Positions 6,594 through 13,493 of a stretch of DNA of 58,155 nt are shown piece by piece; positions within the stretch are counted from its first letter, which is position 1, and every line of letters starts with the position of its first letter. Source of the DNA: a virus; IMG/VR virus record IMGVR_UViG_3300003690_000009, positions 1 to 58,155 of that record, one strand, 5' to 3'. The notes below the pieces were generated by a model. That model was not told the origin of the DNA. It was given only the letters and a program-made list of their open reading frames with translations, and ran no database searches. The position numbers and the translations under genes are program-made.

Positions 6594-6830
6594 ATGGAGA
6601 TGCAAGACGATGAACGTGACTACGACGAGGATCGGCGGATGCCGGACGGCACCACCTTCGCCACTCCCGGCTCGGCGTTGCGCTCGGCCACGGCCCGCAA
6701 CCCACGCAACCTGCCATGCCCCACCTGCGGGCAGGCGAACCGGCTGACGCCAGCGGATCGCCGGGCGGGGTATCAGTGCGACACCTGCGCTGACCGCGCG
6801 GAAGGTGTCTACATGGGCGGCGACTACTGA
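6594..6830 (+). CDS. Zinc-ribbon protein (78 aa)
   Basis: A CxxC...CxxC ribbon (CPTCGQANRL, then YQCDTCADR) sits in the C-terminal half behind an acidic N-terminus. Start chosen at ATG 6594, close behind the preceding stop and after AGGGTG; ATG 6600 is also possible. Probably one processed message with the two genes before it. Partner unknown. Confidence 0.62.
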   Translation: MEMQDDERDYDEDRRMPDGTTFATPGSALRSATARNPRNLPCPTCGQANRLTPADRRAGYQCDTCADRAEGVYMGGDY

Positions 6831-6841
6831 CGGCAAGATAG

Positions 6842-6899
6842 GGCGATGGCACGGGCTCCGGCCCGTGTAAACCCGCTACGACCCGGTCCACAGTCCGGG
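6842..6899 (+). ncRNA. Twister-like self-cleaving ribozyme (type P5 order), element 7
   Basis: P2 GGC/ACC (6842-6844, 6871-6873; one A-C mismatch), GA 6845-6846, T1 TGG 6847-6849 pairing with loop CCA, P1 CACGGGC/GCCCGTG (6850-6867), cleavage U6868/A6869, P4 CCCGG/CCGGG (6882-6899), loop T-CCA-CAG-T. Confidence 0.8.
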
Positions 6900-6941
6900 C
6901 GATGTTCACAGACAGGCGGGACAACCACGAAAGGGGGCGCT

Positions 6942-8951
6942 ATGACGCTCAGGTTCGACCCAGCCGTCGCCCAGTATATCTGGGACGGAGGCTACACCAA
7001 CCGACACCTGCCGAAAGGGGCTGGGATGCGCTGGAACCCGGCGCTGCGGCACTGGTGGACGGATTCCGACGAGAGGGCCGCAAAGCTGATCGAGTTTGCG
7101 GACCCGGCCACGGCGGCTCGGCTCCGGCCTAACGCCACGGCACACGCGGACGCGCTCACGGCCTCGCGGGCCAGCAGCGCCGACGTCACGATCTCTGCCC
7201 CGGACGGCTACACCTACCGGGACTTCCAGCTAGCGGGGATCACGTTCGCCCTCAACCGCGATGCCACGCTGATCGCGGATGAGATGGGGCTTGGGAAAAC
7301 GATCCAGGCAATCGGCCTGATCAACGCGGACCCAACCATCACGCGGTGCCTGATCATCTGCCCGGCGAGCCTCCGGCTCAACTGGGAACGCGAACTGCAA
7401 CGGTGGCTGACCCGGAAGTTGTCGATCGGGATCGCCACCACCAAGGATTGGCCCGACACCGATATCGTGATCGTGAATTACGATATCGCCTGGCGCGCTG
7501 GCGTCGCCGGTCCGATCAACGCCGAGACGTGGGATCTGGTCTGCCTGGACGAGAGCCACTACGTCAAAAACCCCGACGCGAAGCGCACCCGCGCGATCGT
7601 CGGGCAGCCCCGGTCCAAGCGGGGCGGCGCAGCGCACCCCGGCATCCGGGCTCGGCGCAAGCTGGCCCTGACCGGTACGCCGATCACCAATCGCCCGAAG
7701 GAACTGTTCAGCACGTTGCACTGGCTCGCACCCACGGCGTGGCCGAATTTCTTCGGCTTCGCCAAGCGGTACTGCAACGCGCACAAAATTTCGATTGGGC
7801 GCGGTCGGACAGCCTGGGACGTCGGCGGGGCCAGCCACCTGGACGAACTCCAGGACCGGCTTCGCAGCACGATCATGGTGCGCCGACTGAAGGCCGACGT
7901 ACTGACGGAACTACCCGCCAAGGTGCGGCAGGTGATCGAAGTGCCCGCCAACGGGGCTTCGTCTGTCGTCAAAGCAGAGCGGGACGCCTGGGCGGTGCAG
8001 GAGCGGACACTGGGTCCACTCCGGGCGCAGGTGGAGCGGGCCAAGGGCGGGACAGAAGCGGAGTACCGGGACGCGGTGCAGCGGCTCACCGCAGCGGAGA
8101 ACATTGCGTTCTCCGAAATGTCAGCCGCACGGCACGATACGGCCGTCGCGAAAATCCCGGCCGTCCTGGCCCACATAGTCGACGCCCTGGAGGCGTCCGA
8201 CGACGCGAAGGTTGTGGTCATGGCGCACCATCACGATGTGGTGGACGCCTTGCTCGACGGCCTGACCGGACAACTCACGACCGAGGGGCCATACCACCCG
8301 GTCTCGCTGACCGGGCGCACCCCGCTGGCCGACCGGCAGGCAGCGGTCGACCGGTTCCAGGATGACCCGGAGTGTCGGGTATTTGTCGGGTCAATCACGG
8401 CAGCGGGCGTGGGAATCACACTGACGGCATCGTCCCATGTCGTTTTCGCGGAACTCGACTGGGTGCCCGGCAACGTCAGCCAAGCCGAGGATCGGTGCCA
8501 TCGCATCGGACAGCAGGATTCGGTCCTGGTGCAGCATCTCGTGATTGACGGGACGCTGGACGCGCGCATGGCGCACACGATCGTCAAGAAGCAGAAGGTC
8601 ATCGACGCGGCACTCGACACCAAGCCGACGCCCACCGTCCTGGTGGCAGAGTCGCCCAAAAAGCAGCAGGTCGCCCTCCAGGCGGACCGGCTACTCCCCG
8701 AGGACGTCGCGGCAATTCATGCCGCCTTGCAACGGCTCTCGGGGATGTGCGACGGCGCGCGCCACCTGGACAGCGCGGGCTTCAATAAGCACGACACCGA
8801 CATCGGCAAGTCGCTGGGGAACGTCCAGGCACTCACGGCCAAGCAGGCCGTGCTGGGGTTGCGAATCGTCCGGAAGTACCGCCGACAGCTGGACTCGGCC
8901 ATGGTGGACGCACTGACGGCGGCGGCGGATCGCATCAGGAAGGAGGGGTGA
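6942..8951 (+). CDS. SNF2-family (SMARCAL1-like) DNA translocase
   Basis: 669 residues from ATG 6942, after GAAAGGGGGC; the frame's upstream extension reads through RNA element 7. The N-terminal 50 residues (FDPAVAQYIW, GMRWNPALRHWW) resemble the HARP-like module of annealing helicases. Then comes the SF2 core: Walker A DEMGLGKT (113-120), DESH box (203-206) and motif VI QAEDRCHRIGQ near 513-524. SNF2 enzymes move on duplex DNA, remodelling forks or displacing proteins. It probably acts in phage replication or recombination. Largest early gene; its TGA stop overlaps the next RNA element. Confidence 0.87.
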   Translation: MTLRFDPAVAQYIWDGGYTNRHLPKGAGMRWNPALRHWWTDSDERAAKLIEFADPATAARLRPNATAHADALTASRASSADVTISAPDGYTYRDFQLAGITFALNRDATLIADEMGLGKTIQAIGLINADPTITRCLIICPASLRLNWERELQRWLTRKLSIGIATTKDWPDTDIVIVNYDIAWRAGVAGPINAETWDLVCLDESHYVKNPDAKRTRAIVGQPRSKRGGAAHPGIRARRKLALTGTPITNRPKELFSTLHWLAPTAWPNFFGFAKRYCNAHKISIGRGRTAWDVGGASHLDELQDRLRSTIMVRRLKADVLTELPAKVRQVIEVPANGASSVVKAERDAWAVQERTLGPLRAQVERAKGGTEAEYRDAVQRLTAAENIAFSEMSAARHDTAVAKIPAVLAHIVDALEASDDAKVVVMAHHHDVVDALLDGLTGQLTTEGPYHPVSLTGRTPLADRQAAVDRFQDDPECRVFVGSITAAGVGITLTASSHVVFAELDWVPGNVSQAEDRCHRIGQQDSVLVQHLVIDGTLDARMAHTIVKKQKVIDAALDTKPTPTVLVAESPKKQQVALQADRLLPEDVAAIHAALQRLSGMCDGARHLDSAGFNKHDTDIGKSLGNVQALTAKQAVLGLRIVRKYRRQLDSAMVDALTAAADRIRKEG

Positions 8952-9004
8952 GGGACGGGGCCAGTGGCCCCGGTAAACCACAACGTCCGGTCCCAAGTCC
9001 GGAC
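8947..9004 (+). ncRNA. Twister-like self-cleaving ribozyme (type P5 order), element 8
   Basis: P2 GGT/ACC (8947-8949, 8977-8979), GA 8950-8951 (part of the helicase stop codon), T1 GGG 8952-8954 pairing with loop CCC, P1 CGGGGCC/GGCCCCG (8956-8972), cleavage U8974/A8975, P4 GTCCGG/CCGGAC (8985-9004), loop T-CCC-AAG-T. Confidence 0.83.
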
Positions 9005-9027
9005 ACAACCACAGAGAGGGGGCACAC

Positions 9028-9375
9028 ATGCCCAAGGTCGAATTGTTCAGGTTGTCGGTGCAGGGCCACATTGACTGGCAGAACCTGCTGGACGCCGTGT
9101 CCGAGACCATCGACTTCAGCCACCTGGAGCAGTTGAACCGGGCGGTGGTCACACGGATGCGCGCGCTACGAGGCGTCGAAGAGTCCACCGCTGCCCTGGG
9201 GTTCACGTTGGGACAGCAAGTGGAATTCACGGGCAAGCGGGGCATCCACCGAGGGACGGTCATCAAGGTGAACCGCAAGAGTATCAGTGTCAAGGAGACG
9301 TCCGGTCCACGGTGGAATGTCTCCCCGACGTTGTTGCGGCCGGTCCGCGCAGCGATCGATCATGTGAAGGCATGA
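9028..9375 (+). CDS. Early protein with KOW/SH3-like C-terminal half (115 aa)
   Basis: The C-terminal half (about 60-110: LGQQVEFTGKRGIHRGTVIK, then WNVSPTLLRPV) has the strand-turn pattern of KOW/SH3-like barrels that bind RNA, DNA or protein. The N-terminal half is helical. It could be a small nucleic-acid-binding regulator. GAGAGGGGG precedes the ATG. RNA elements lie on both sides. Confidence 0.7.
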   Translation: MPKVELFRLSVQGHIDWQNLLDAVSETIDFSHLEQLNRAVVTRMRALRGVEESTAALGFTLGQQVEFTGKRGIHRGTVIKVNRKSISVKETSGPRWNVSPTLLRPVRAAIDHVKA

Positions 9376-9435
9376 GGTGAGGGGTGCGGCCACTGTGGCC
9401 GCATTAAACCACAACGTCCGGTCCCAAGTCCGGAC
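9376..9435 (+). ncRNA. Twister-like self-cleaving ribozyme (type P5 order), element 9
   Basis: P2 GGT/ACC (9376-9378, 9408-9410), GA 9379-9380, T1 GGG 9381-9383 pairing with loop CCC, P1 GTGCGGCC/GGCCGCAT (9384-9404), cleavage U9405/A9406, P4 GTCCGG/CCGGAC (9416-9435), loop T-CCC-AAG-T. Confidence 0.85.
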
Positions 9436-9450
9436 AGAAAGGATGGCAGA

Positions 9451-9759
9451 ATGCCACCACATCCAGTCAGAAAGGACACGCTGGACAGGCAGATTGACTG
9501 GCTCAACAGCGCGTCCGGTGGAGACTACAGTCTCGACTGGGCCAACGGCGGAGTCCAGATCGCCTGCGCGGGCGGGTCGCACATCGTCTCCCCGCGACGG
9601 GGGACCAAGCGCGAGGTCGACGCTCAACTGCGGGTCATGGTCGAGGCGGTCAGACGCTACAAGGCCCGCATGGCGCATGTGGTGATGCGCTGCGACACCT
9701 ACGGGAAGGTCGGCCGCACGGTCGAACGGATCGTGGTACCCGAGGAGGACTGGCGATGA
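9451..9759 (+). CDS. Early protein of unknown function (102 aa)
   Basis: 102 residues starting after AAAGGATGG. The pattern is helix, short beta segment (YSLDWANGGVQIACAGG), long helix (REVDAQLRVMVEAVRRYKAR), then a beta end. No family recognised. It overlaps the next gene by 4 nt, so the two are coupled and probably share one processed message between elements 9 and 10. Confidence 0.68.
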   Translation: MPPHPVRKDTLDRQIDWLNSASGGDYSLDWANGGVQIACAGGSHIVSPRRGTKREVDAQLRVMVEAVRRYKARMAHVVMRCDTYGKVGRTVERIVVPEEDWR

Positions 9760-10031
9760 GTAATCACTGGGTCATCACGGCAGATCACGTCGCAGCACCG
9801 GGTGCGAAGCCGCGCACCAACAGCAACGCGGTCGGCGTCGCCTCGCGGGGCTACCTCGACGGCGAGACGCTGCCGGTGGAGTTCCGCGCATACGACGGGG
9901 ACGGGGAGTTGTACTACGAGGGGCGGATGCAGGAGGAAGACTTCCACCCCATGGACGACTTCTGCCGACCGAACGCCGGGTGTGTCGAACTCCGATATCG
10001 CCGGGGCACCGGCTCCTGGAAGATACTCTGA
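9756..10031 (+). CDS. Early protein of unknown function (91 aa)
   Basis: Starts at ATGA overlapping the previous stop, with GAGGAGG upstream. 91 residues, acidic, beta-rich in appearance (EFRAYDGDGELYYEGRM, then CVELRYRRGTGSWKIL). No family recognised. Last gene before the operon's internal spacer. Confidence 0.68.
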   Translation: MSNHWVITADHVAAPGAKPRTNSNAVGVASRGYLDGETLPVEFRAYDGDGELYYEGRMQEEDFHPMDDFCRPNAGCVELRYRRGTGSWKIL

Positions 10032-10091
10032 GGTGAGGGGTGCGGCCCCCGTGGCCGCATTAACCCGCAACGCCTGGTCCCAAGTCCAGGC
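10032..10091 (+). ncRNA. Twister-like self-cleaving ribozyme (type P5 order), element 10
   Basis: P2 3' strand GGT (10032-10034), GA 10035-10036, T1 GGG 10037-10039 pairing with loop CCC, P1 GTGCGGCC/GGCCGCAT (10040-10060), cleavage U10061/A10062, P4 GCCTGG/CCAGGC (10072-10091), a double compensatory change relative to element 9. Confidence 0.84.
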
Positions 10092-10454
10092 AGGATCTTA
10101 TGCAGGGAGGTGCCATTTCTGGCCTTCCAGGTGCCATTTCGGGCCTTTCAGGAGGATCTTTCGTTTCTTTCGCAAGTTTGTGGGGGGGTAGCACAGACCG
10201 ATGTGCGCTTCAGCAGGCGACAACCGGACAGACGGGGGTTGATCACTTCCGCGCTGCCGGGCGTCGCCCCTGACACCAGCGAGCCTTACAGGGTGATCAC
10301 CTGGCCGGTTTCGTGGGGTGGAGGGCTGACGCCCTCAGAGACGCTGGATCAATCCCCAGCCCCCCTCTTCCCAAACCTACAGCCAGAGCGTTTACACGCG
10401 ACGCGAGGCGCTACACCTAATCCGCGCACAATTACCTACCGCGCCTGCCAGGGC

Positions 10455-10524
10455 ACTGAACCTACGGCCACCGGATCGACTGAACCTACGGCCACCGGAA
10501 TGCACAGACTGAACCTACGGCCAG
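10455..10524 (+). repeat. Three direct repeats upstream of a promoter
   Basis: actgaacctacggccaccgg at 10455 and 10479, and a shorter copy at 10508. They sit about 15-85 bp upstream of the -35 at 10539, where activator or repressor sites would be expected. Confidence 0.75.
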
Positions 10525-10538
10525 CAAACCAGACGTGA

Positions 10539-10567
10539 TTGCACGGTCTTGACACGTATGCTATACT
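10539..10567 (+). promoter_or_regulatory. Extended -10 sigma70-type promoter
   Basis: TTGCAC (10539-10544), a 17-nt spacer, then TGC-TATACT with the -10 at 10562-10567. It drives the last three early genes separately from the rest of the operon. An overlapping TTGACA at 10550 has no good -10 at 17 nt. Confidence 0.7.
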
Positions 10568-10630
10568 GCTTAGTAGACGTGAAGTCCAGAATGGCACTCA
10601 CGATGAGACGAACGAGAACGAGGGGGAGCG

Positions 10631-10843
10631 ATGTTGCACTGGCTCAGATTTAGCGTCAGCGTGGGGGACCGTGGAAACATCCACACGGTGCCAGTGATGG
10701 CGCGCGCCTCCGAGAACGACTCCGACTACAGCGGCGCGCACCCGGCCGTCGTGCAGCGGGCCACCCAGCGACTCCTGGACCGCTACGCGGGGGAGTCCGA
10801 CGTGACGATCGAATTCACCAGGGAGGTCTACCCCTACAGATGA
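10631..10843 (+). CDS. Small early protein of unknown function (70 aa)
   Basis: First gene after the 10539 promoter, with a GAGGGGGAG ribosome site. 70 residues: a beta-like start (LHWLRFSVSVGDRGNIHTVP) and a helix (AVVQRATQRLLDRYAG). It overlaps the next gene by 4 nt. No family recognised. Confidence 0.65.
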   Translation: MLHWLRFSVSVGDRGNIHTVPVMARASENDSDYSGAHPAVVQRATQRLLDRYAGESDVTIEFTREVYPYR

Positions 10844-11130
10844 GTAAAGTGAAGCGGGCTTGCATGGTGTGTGGACGGATGATCTCCGTGAAGTATGCCA
10901 TCCAGAACAACGGTGGTGGCAAGCAACGTGTGCGACATCTGTGTCCACATGGGGTGGTGTGCATTACTGGAGTCGGTCCTACGTATGGCACAAGCTCGAC
11001 CGGTGCGCCACCAATCGCCGGACCAAATTCCTGCAAAGAATGTGGACGCAGGAAATTCCTGGAACTTCACGGAATGTCCGGGAACTTCCCGGAGATTCCC
11101 GCTGAAGAGAAGAGAAAAGAACTGAACTGA
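10840..11130 (+). CDS. Small cysteine-containing protein whose C-terminus is repeat-encoded
   Basis: Starts in the preceding stop (ATGA). Has CMVCGRM, HLCPHG and CKECGRR, a possible zinc site. The last 25 codons are encoded by the third decamer array (11050-11101) plus a purine tract, the same combination found non-coding at 850-962. The original protein may be shorter and extended by insertion of the array. Confidence 0.55.
   Translation: MSKVKRACMVCGRMISVKYAIQNNGGGKQRVRHLCPHGVVCITGVGPTYGTSSTGAPPIAGPNSCKECGRRKFLELHGMSGNFPEIPAEEKRKELN
11050..11101 (+). repeat. Tandem 10-bp palindromic repeat array, copy 3
   Basis: Five decamers of the TTCCsGGAA family followed by gaagagaagagaa, which is the reverse complement of the layout at 850-962. 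Here it lies inside a coding frame. Confidence 0.75.
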
Positions 11131-11168
11131 AACTGAAGCGTCAGGTAGACTGGCGGCAGGAGAACGAC

Positions 11169-11510
11169 ATGGCGAAGAAAAAGAGATCCAAGAAGATAGT
11201 CCTGTTCAAGACGCCTGAAGAGGTGGCCGAGCACTTGGCCTCGTTGGACGGGGAGTCGGACTACGAGACCGAAGCACGGGTCGCGGGTCAGATTGCGCGT
11301 CTCGGGGCACGTCTGATCAAGAGCATCAAGGCGGAGGAACTGAAGAACCCGCGCATGTGCGCGCTATCCTGCGGGCTGGTCTCGATGTTTCTCTTACGAC
11401 TCGCAGATGTGCCGGAAGACGAGCACGAGGATTTCTTTGTGCTCTTGATGAAAGAATACAAGGAACTCGACAAGTGGATGTTCGACACCGAGAGCGGCAC
11501 CGTCCACTAG
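11169..11510 (+). CDS. Early protein of unknown function (113 aa)
   Basis: Begins MAKKKRSKKIVLFKTPEEVA after GGCAGGAG, then a helical, acidic C-terminal half (ADVPEDEHEDFFVLLMKEYK). No family recognised. It is the last plus-strand gene and its stop overlaps the converging minus-strand gene by 4 nt; no terminator hairpin lies between them. Confidence 0.7.
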   Translation: MAKKKRSKKIVLFKTPEEVAEHLASLDGESDYETEARVAGQIARLGARLIKSIKAEELKNPRMCALSCGLVSMFLLRLADVPEDEHEDFFVLLMKEYKELDKWMFDTESGTVH

Positions 11511-11710
11511 CCCGTCAAGCGGGCAATCTGGAGGGAAAGCACACGGTCGAGCACTGTCCGGACCTCGGCCAGCGCCATGCGGTACTCTTCCGCCTCCCGG
11601 CGCGAGGCCGTCAGGGCCGTCAGAATCCGATCCCGGTCCGCCTGGACGTCCTCCAGGGCACGTTCCACGCCACGTAGCTGGAGGGCCGTGTCCCGCGTGT
11701 CGATGTCCAT
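11507..11710 (-). CDS. Small coiled-coil protein (67 aa)
   Basis: Almost entirely one charged helix with heptad-like spacing (residues 12-60: LRGVERALEDVQADRDRI onward). The start follows the previous stop directly (TAGATG), so it is coupled to the upstream gene. Function unknown; short coiled coils of this kind can be spanin, tether or assembly partners. Last gene of the minus-strand replication operon. Confidence 0.65.
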   Translation of the reverse strand: MDIDTRDTALQLRGVERALEDVQADRDRILTALTASRREAEEYRMALAEVRTVLDRVLSLQIARLTG

Positions 11711-12709
11711 CTAGCCCTGCCCTCCAGACGTATCCTCGTACGCGTTGTAGCGGTCCATCCGGACGTCCCAGGTGGATTGATGCCGCGCCACCTCGAAATA
11801 CCTGAACGCCCCATCCCCCATATAGTGCCTGACCCGCCCCGCGATGCCCGGCAGATCCACATCGCTCCACGGGTATTCAAACGCCCAGAAGGCCGCGCCG
11901 TCATTGGGGTCTGGATGGTCCGCTGTCACCTCATCGAGGCGTGGCTGGTAGAGCAGTCCAAAGGTGAGCCCCCGGTCTCGCCCTTCGCGCCACAATGTGT
12001 GGTCGTCAGTGTCATGTGGCCCGGCGCCTGCCCACCATCCGGGTCGAAAGTGGAGATCCAGCGGGGTCGTGGGAGCCAGGTCACGCAGCACCGAGAGAAA
12101 ATCCAGCAACTTCCAGCAGTCGCCCGACCACCCCCACTCGATGCCGTCTGCGCCCGCATAGCCCGCGCCCCGCGTGGGGTCCGGGAACTCCCACCCCGTA
12201 CAGATAAAATCCGCGTTCGTGCGCGGGATGATGTATTCCGCCCAGGCCACCGACTCGCCGTAGCTCATGGGACTGTCGCCCCGGTTGGTGATCAGCATGT
12301 GCAGCCAGCGCATCCCGTCCTGATGTAGCTCGTCCTCAAAGCGGAGTGCGAGGTCGAGGGCAGCTTCCTTCGTAGTCGGCAATCCATTCCCTCCCGGCAT
12401 CACACAAAACGGGAGGTCGGTATAGCCACCCGCGAGGTATGCCGCCCGGAACCGGGCACGCTTCTCGTCATCCCACCTGTAGTAAAACAACCCACAATCA
12501 GCGTCCCGATCGTCGGCCATTTCCCAGTCCGGACCGAAGGCCAGGAAGTTTGCGTTGAGCGTCCCGCGCCCGCGCACCACTTCCACGACGTTCGTCACGA
12601 CGTCAGCCATGACTTCCGGCGACGGCACGATATACACAGGGACTGGCCGCACCGGCTCAGTCTTCCCCCCAAACAGCGACACCAGCCAGCGAAAGAATCG
12701 TGTGATCAT
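11711..12709 (-). CDS. Putative TIM-barrel glycoside-hydrolase-like protein with N-terminal anchor
   Basis: 332 residues. The N-terminus (MITRFFRWLVSLFGGK) is amphipathic or membrane-seeking. The rest has features of a (beta/alpha)8 hydrolase: aromatic-rich segments (GLFYYRWDDEKRARF, DGIEWGWSGDCWKLL, DLHFRPGWWAGAG) and acidic residues at strand ends (FICTGWEFPD). I cannot name a family; a cell-wall or surface-polysaccharide hydrolase is an inference. It lies at the distal end of the replication operon. Confidence 0.6.
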   Translation of the reverse strand: MITRFFRWLVSLFGGKTEPVRPVPVYIVPSPEVMADVVTNVVEVVRGRGTLNANFLAFGPDWEMADDRDADCGLFYYRWDDEKRARFRAAYLAGGYTDLPFCVMPGGNGLPTTKEAALDLALRFEDELHQDGMRWLHMLITNRGDSPMSYGESVAWAEYIIPRTNADFICTGWEFPDPTRGAGYAGADGIEWGWSGDCWKLLDFLSVLRDLAPTTPLDLHFRPGWWAGAGPHDTDDHTLWREGRDRGLTFGLLYQPRLDEVTADHPDPNDGAAFWAFEYPWSDVDLPGIAGRVRHYMGDGAFRYFEVARHQSTWDVRMDRYNAYEDTSGGQG

Positions 12710-12745
12710 AAAGGGAGTGATCCGTCTTGTTGACGTCGTTTACAC

Positions 12746-12768
12746 GCGCTTGAATTTAGCGCTTTTTT
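12746..12768 (+). terminator. Possible plus-strand rho-independent terminator
   Basis: GCGCT, 7-nt loop, AGCGC, then TTTTTT. A 5-bp stem is short. It would stop early transcripts that run past the convergence at 11510, but it also overlaps the coding end of a minus-strand gene. Confidence 0.3.
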
Positions 12769-12908
12769 CCTTTGTGCTTGAAGTACTCGACCTGCGCCAG
12801 CCGCTTCTGGGCGGCCTTGCGCGTCGACCCGCCACCAAGGTTCTTGCCGCTCTCGGACCGGACCTGATAGTGGCGCTTGCCTTTCTTGGTCGTGCGTACG
12901 ATGGTCAT
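12756..12908 (-). CDS. Small basic phage protein (50 aa)
   Basis: Begins MTIVRTTKKGKRHYQVRSES and ends in KHKGKKR; 50 residues, strongly basic. I recognise the type from other phages (a short protein that reads like an isolated integrase-type arm-binding domain), without a known function. ATG at 12908 follows CAGGT by 7 nt. Confidence 0.7.
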   Translation of the reverse strand: MTIVRTTKKGKRHYQVRSESGKNLGGGSTRKAAQKRLAQVEYFKHKGKKR

Positions 12909-12911
12909 GCG

Positions 12912-13121
12912 TTACCTGTTCACCGCCATCGTGCCGCCCACGAACGCGGCGACCACGGGGGCCAGCTGAAGTACCATTTCTCCGATGAATGCGGGGGTCA
13001 CCTCACCCCACGAGGTGAGTTCAGACATCTCGGCTCCGATGAGCCCGAGTGCGGCCATTACCGCGATGGCGCCAACCGAATGCCCGGCGTTGAGTCTTCC
13101 GTTTCGATATACGATGGACAT
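12912..13121 (-). CDS. Small two-helix membrane protein (69 aa)
   Basis: Start chosen at 13121, where GGAGAGTAGG precedes the ATG. Two hydrophobic helices (about 15-30 and 47-66: GAIAVMAALGLIGAEM and LAPVVAAFVGGTMAV). Size and topology resemble a holin or small inner-membrane protein, but it is far from the lysozyme gene, so a holin role is uncertain. Confidence 0.62.
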   Translation of the reverse strand: MSIVYRNGRLNAGHSVGAIAVMAALGLIGAEMSELTSWGEVTPAFIGEMVLQLAPVVAAFVGGTMAVNR

Positions 13122-13274
13122 GATCCTACTCTCCAAATGCAGTCCTGGACTTCGACGCCCACCGGGAAAGGTGGCCTCAGAGACCACCACGGGCTCCACA
13201 GGGGCCGCGACCGAGACGGGCAACGAAGACCCCGCCGGTCGCCCCAGACGTCACCAGGAGGCTGACAAGAATTC

Positions 13275-13493
13275 TCATGACTTCAGTTTAGCATTCCTCG
13301 ACAACCTGAACTTCCGCTTCTGTCCACTTTCAAGGACACCGAGCAGCTGACGGTAGGCTTCCCAGCGTTTCCACTGGCGATCATCCAGCTGCACAAATCG
13401 CTGCACCACGGCACGTTTTGGTGTGCGTTCCACATACATGCCAACGCAGACGCCGAGGAGGGCCACCGCCAGCATGACCACGCCTCCCATCAT
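13275..13493 (-). CDS. Small membrane-anchored basic protein (72 aa)
   Basis: Start at 13493 after GCAGGAG. One N-terminal transmembrane helix (MGGVVMLAVALLGVCVGMY), then a basic helical tail (QWKRWEAYRQLLGVLE, then GQKRKFRLSRNAKLKS). No family recognised. It overlaps the nuclease gene by 4 nt. Confidence 0.6.
   Translation of the reverse strand: MMGGVVMLAVALLGVCVGMYVERTPKRAVVQRFVQLDDRQWKRWEAYRQLLGVLESGQKRKFRLSRNAKLKS

Larger units (their letters stand above)
10092..10630 (+). other. Spacer with repeats and a strong promoter, no convincing gene
   Basis: Between the two blocks of early genes. It has a tandem duplication of aggtgccatttctggcc (10108-10149), two GTGATCAC-like palindromes near 10240 and 10293, three copies of CTGAACCTACGGCCA (10455-10524) and an extended -10 promoter at 10539-10567. 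Frames across it have no ribosome site and carry translated repeats. Confidence 0.55.

Noticed and set aside
3322-10091. Rho-independent terminators after each early gene
   Set aside because: The P1 hairpins are followed by AAA rather than a U-tract, and terminators would not explain the second hairpin or the loop pairing that covaries with the upstream bases.
3322-10091. tRNA or tRNA-like T-arms
   Set aside because: The P4 loop T-CCC-AAG resembles a T-loop at first sight, but lacks the TTCRA core and there is no acceptor stem, D-arm or anticodon arm.
10110-10538. Plus-strand 142-codon frame
   Set aside because: It spans two sets of tandem repeats and lacks a ribosome site; the promoter and operator-like repeats lie within it.
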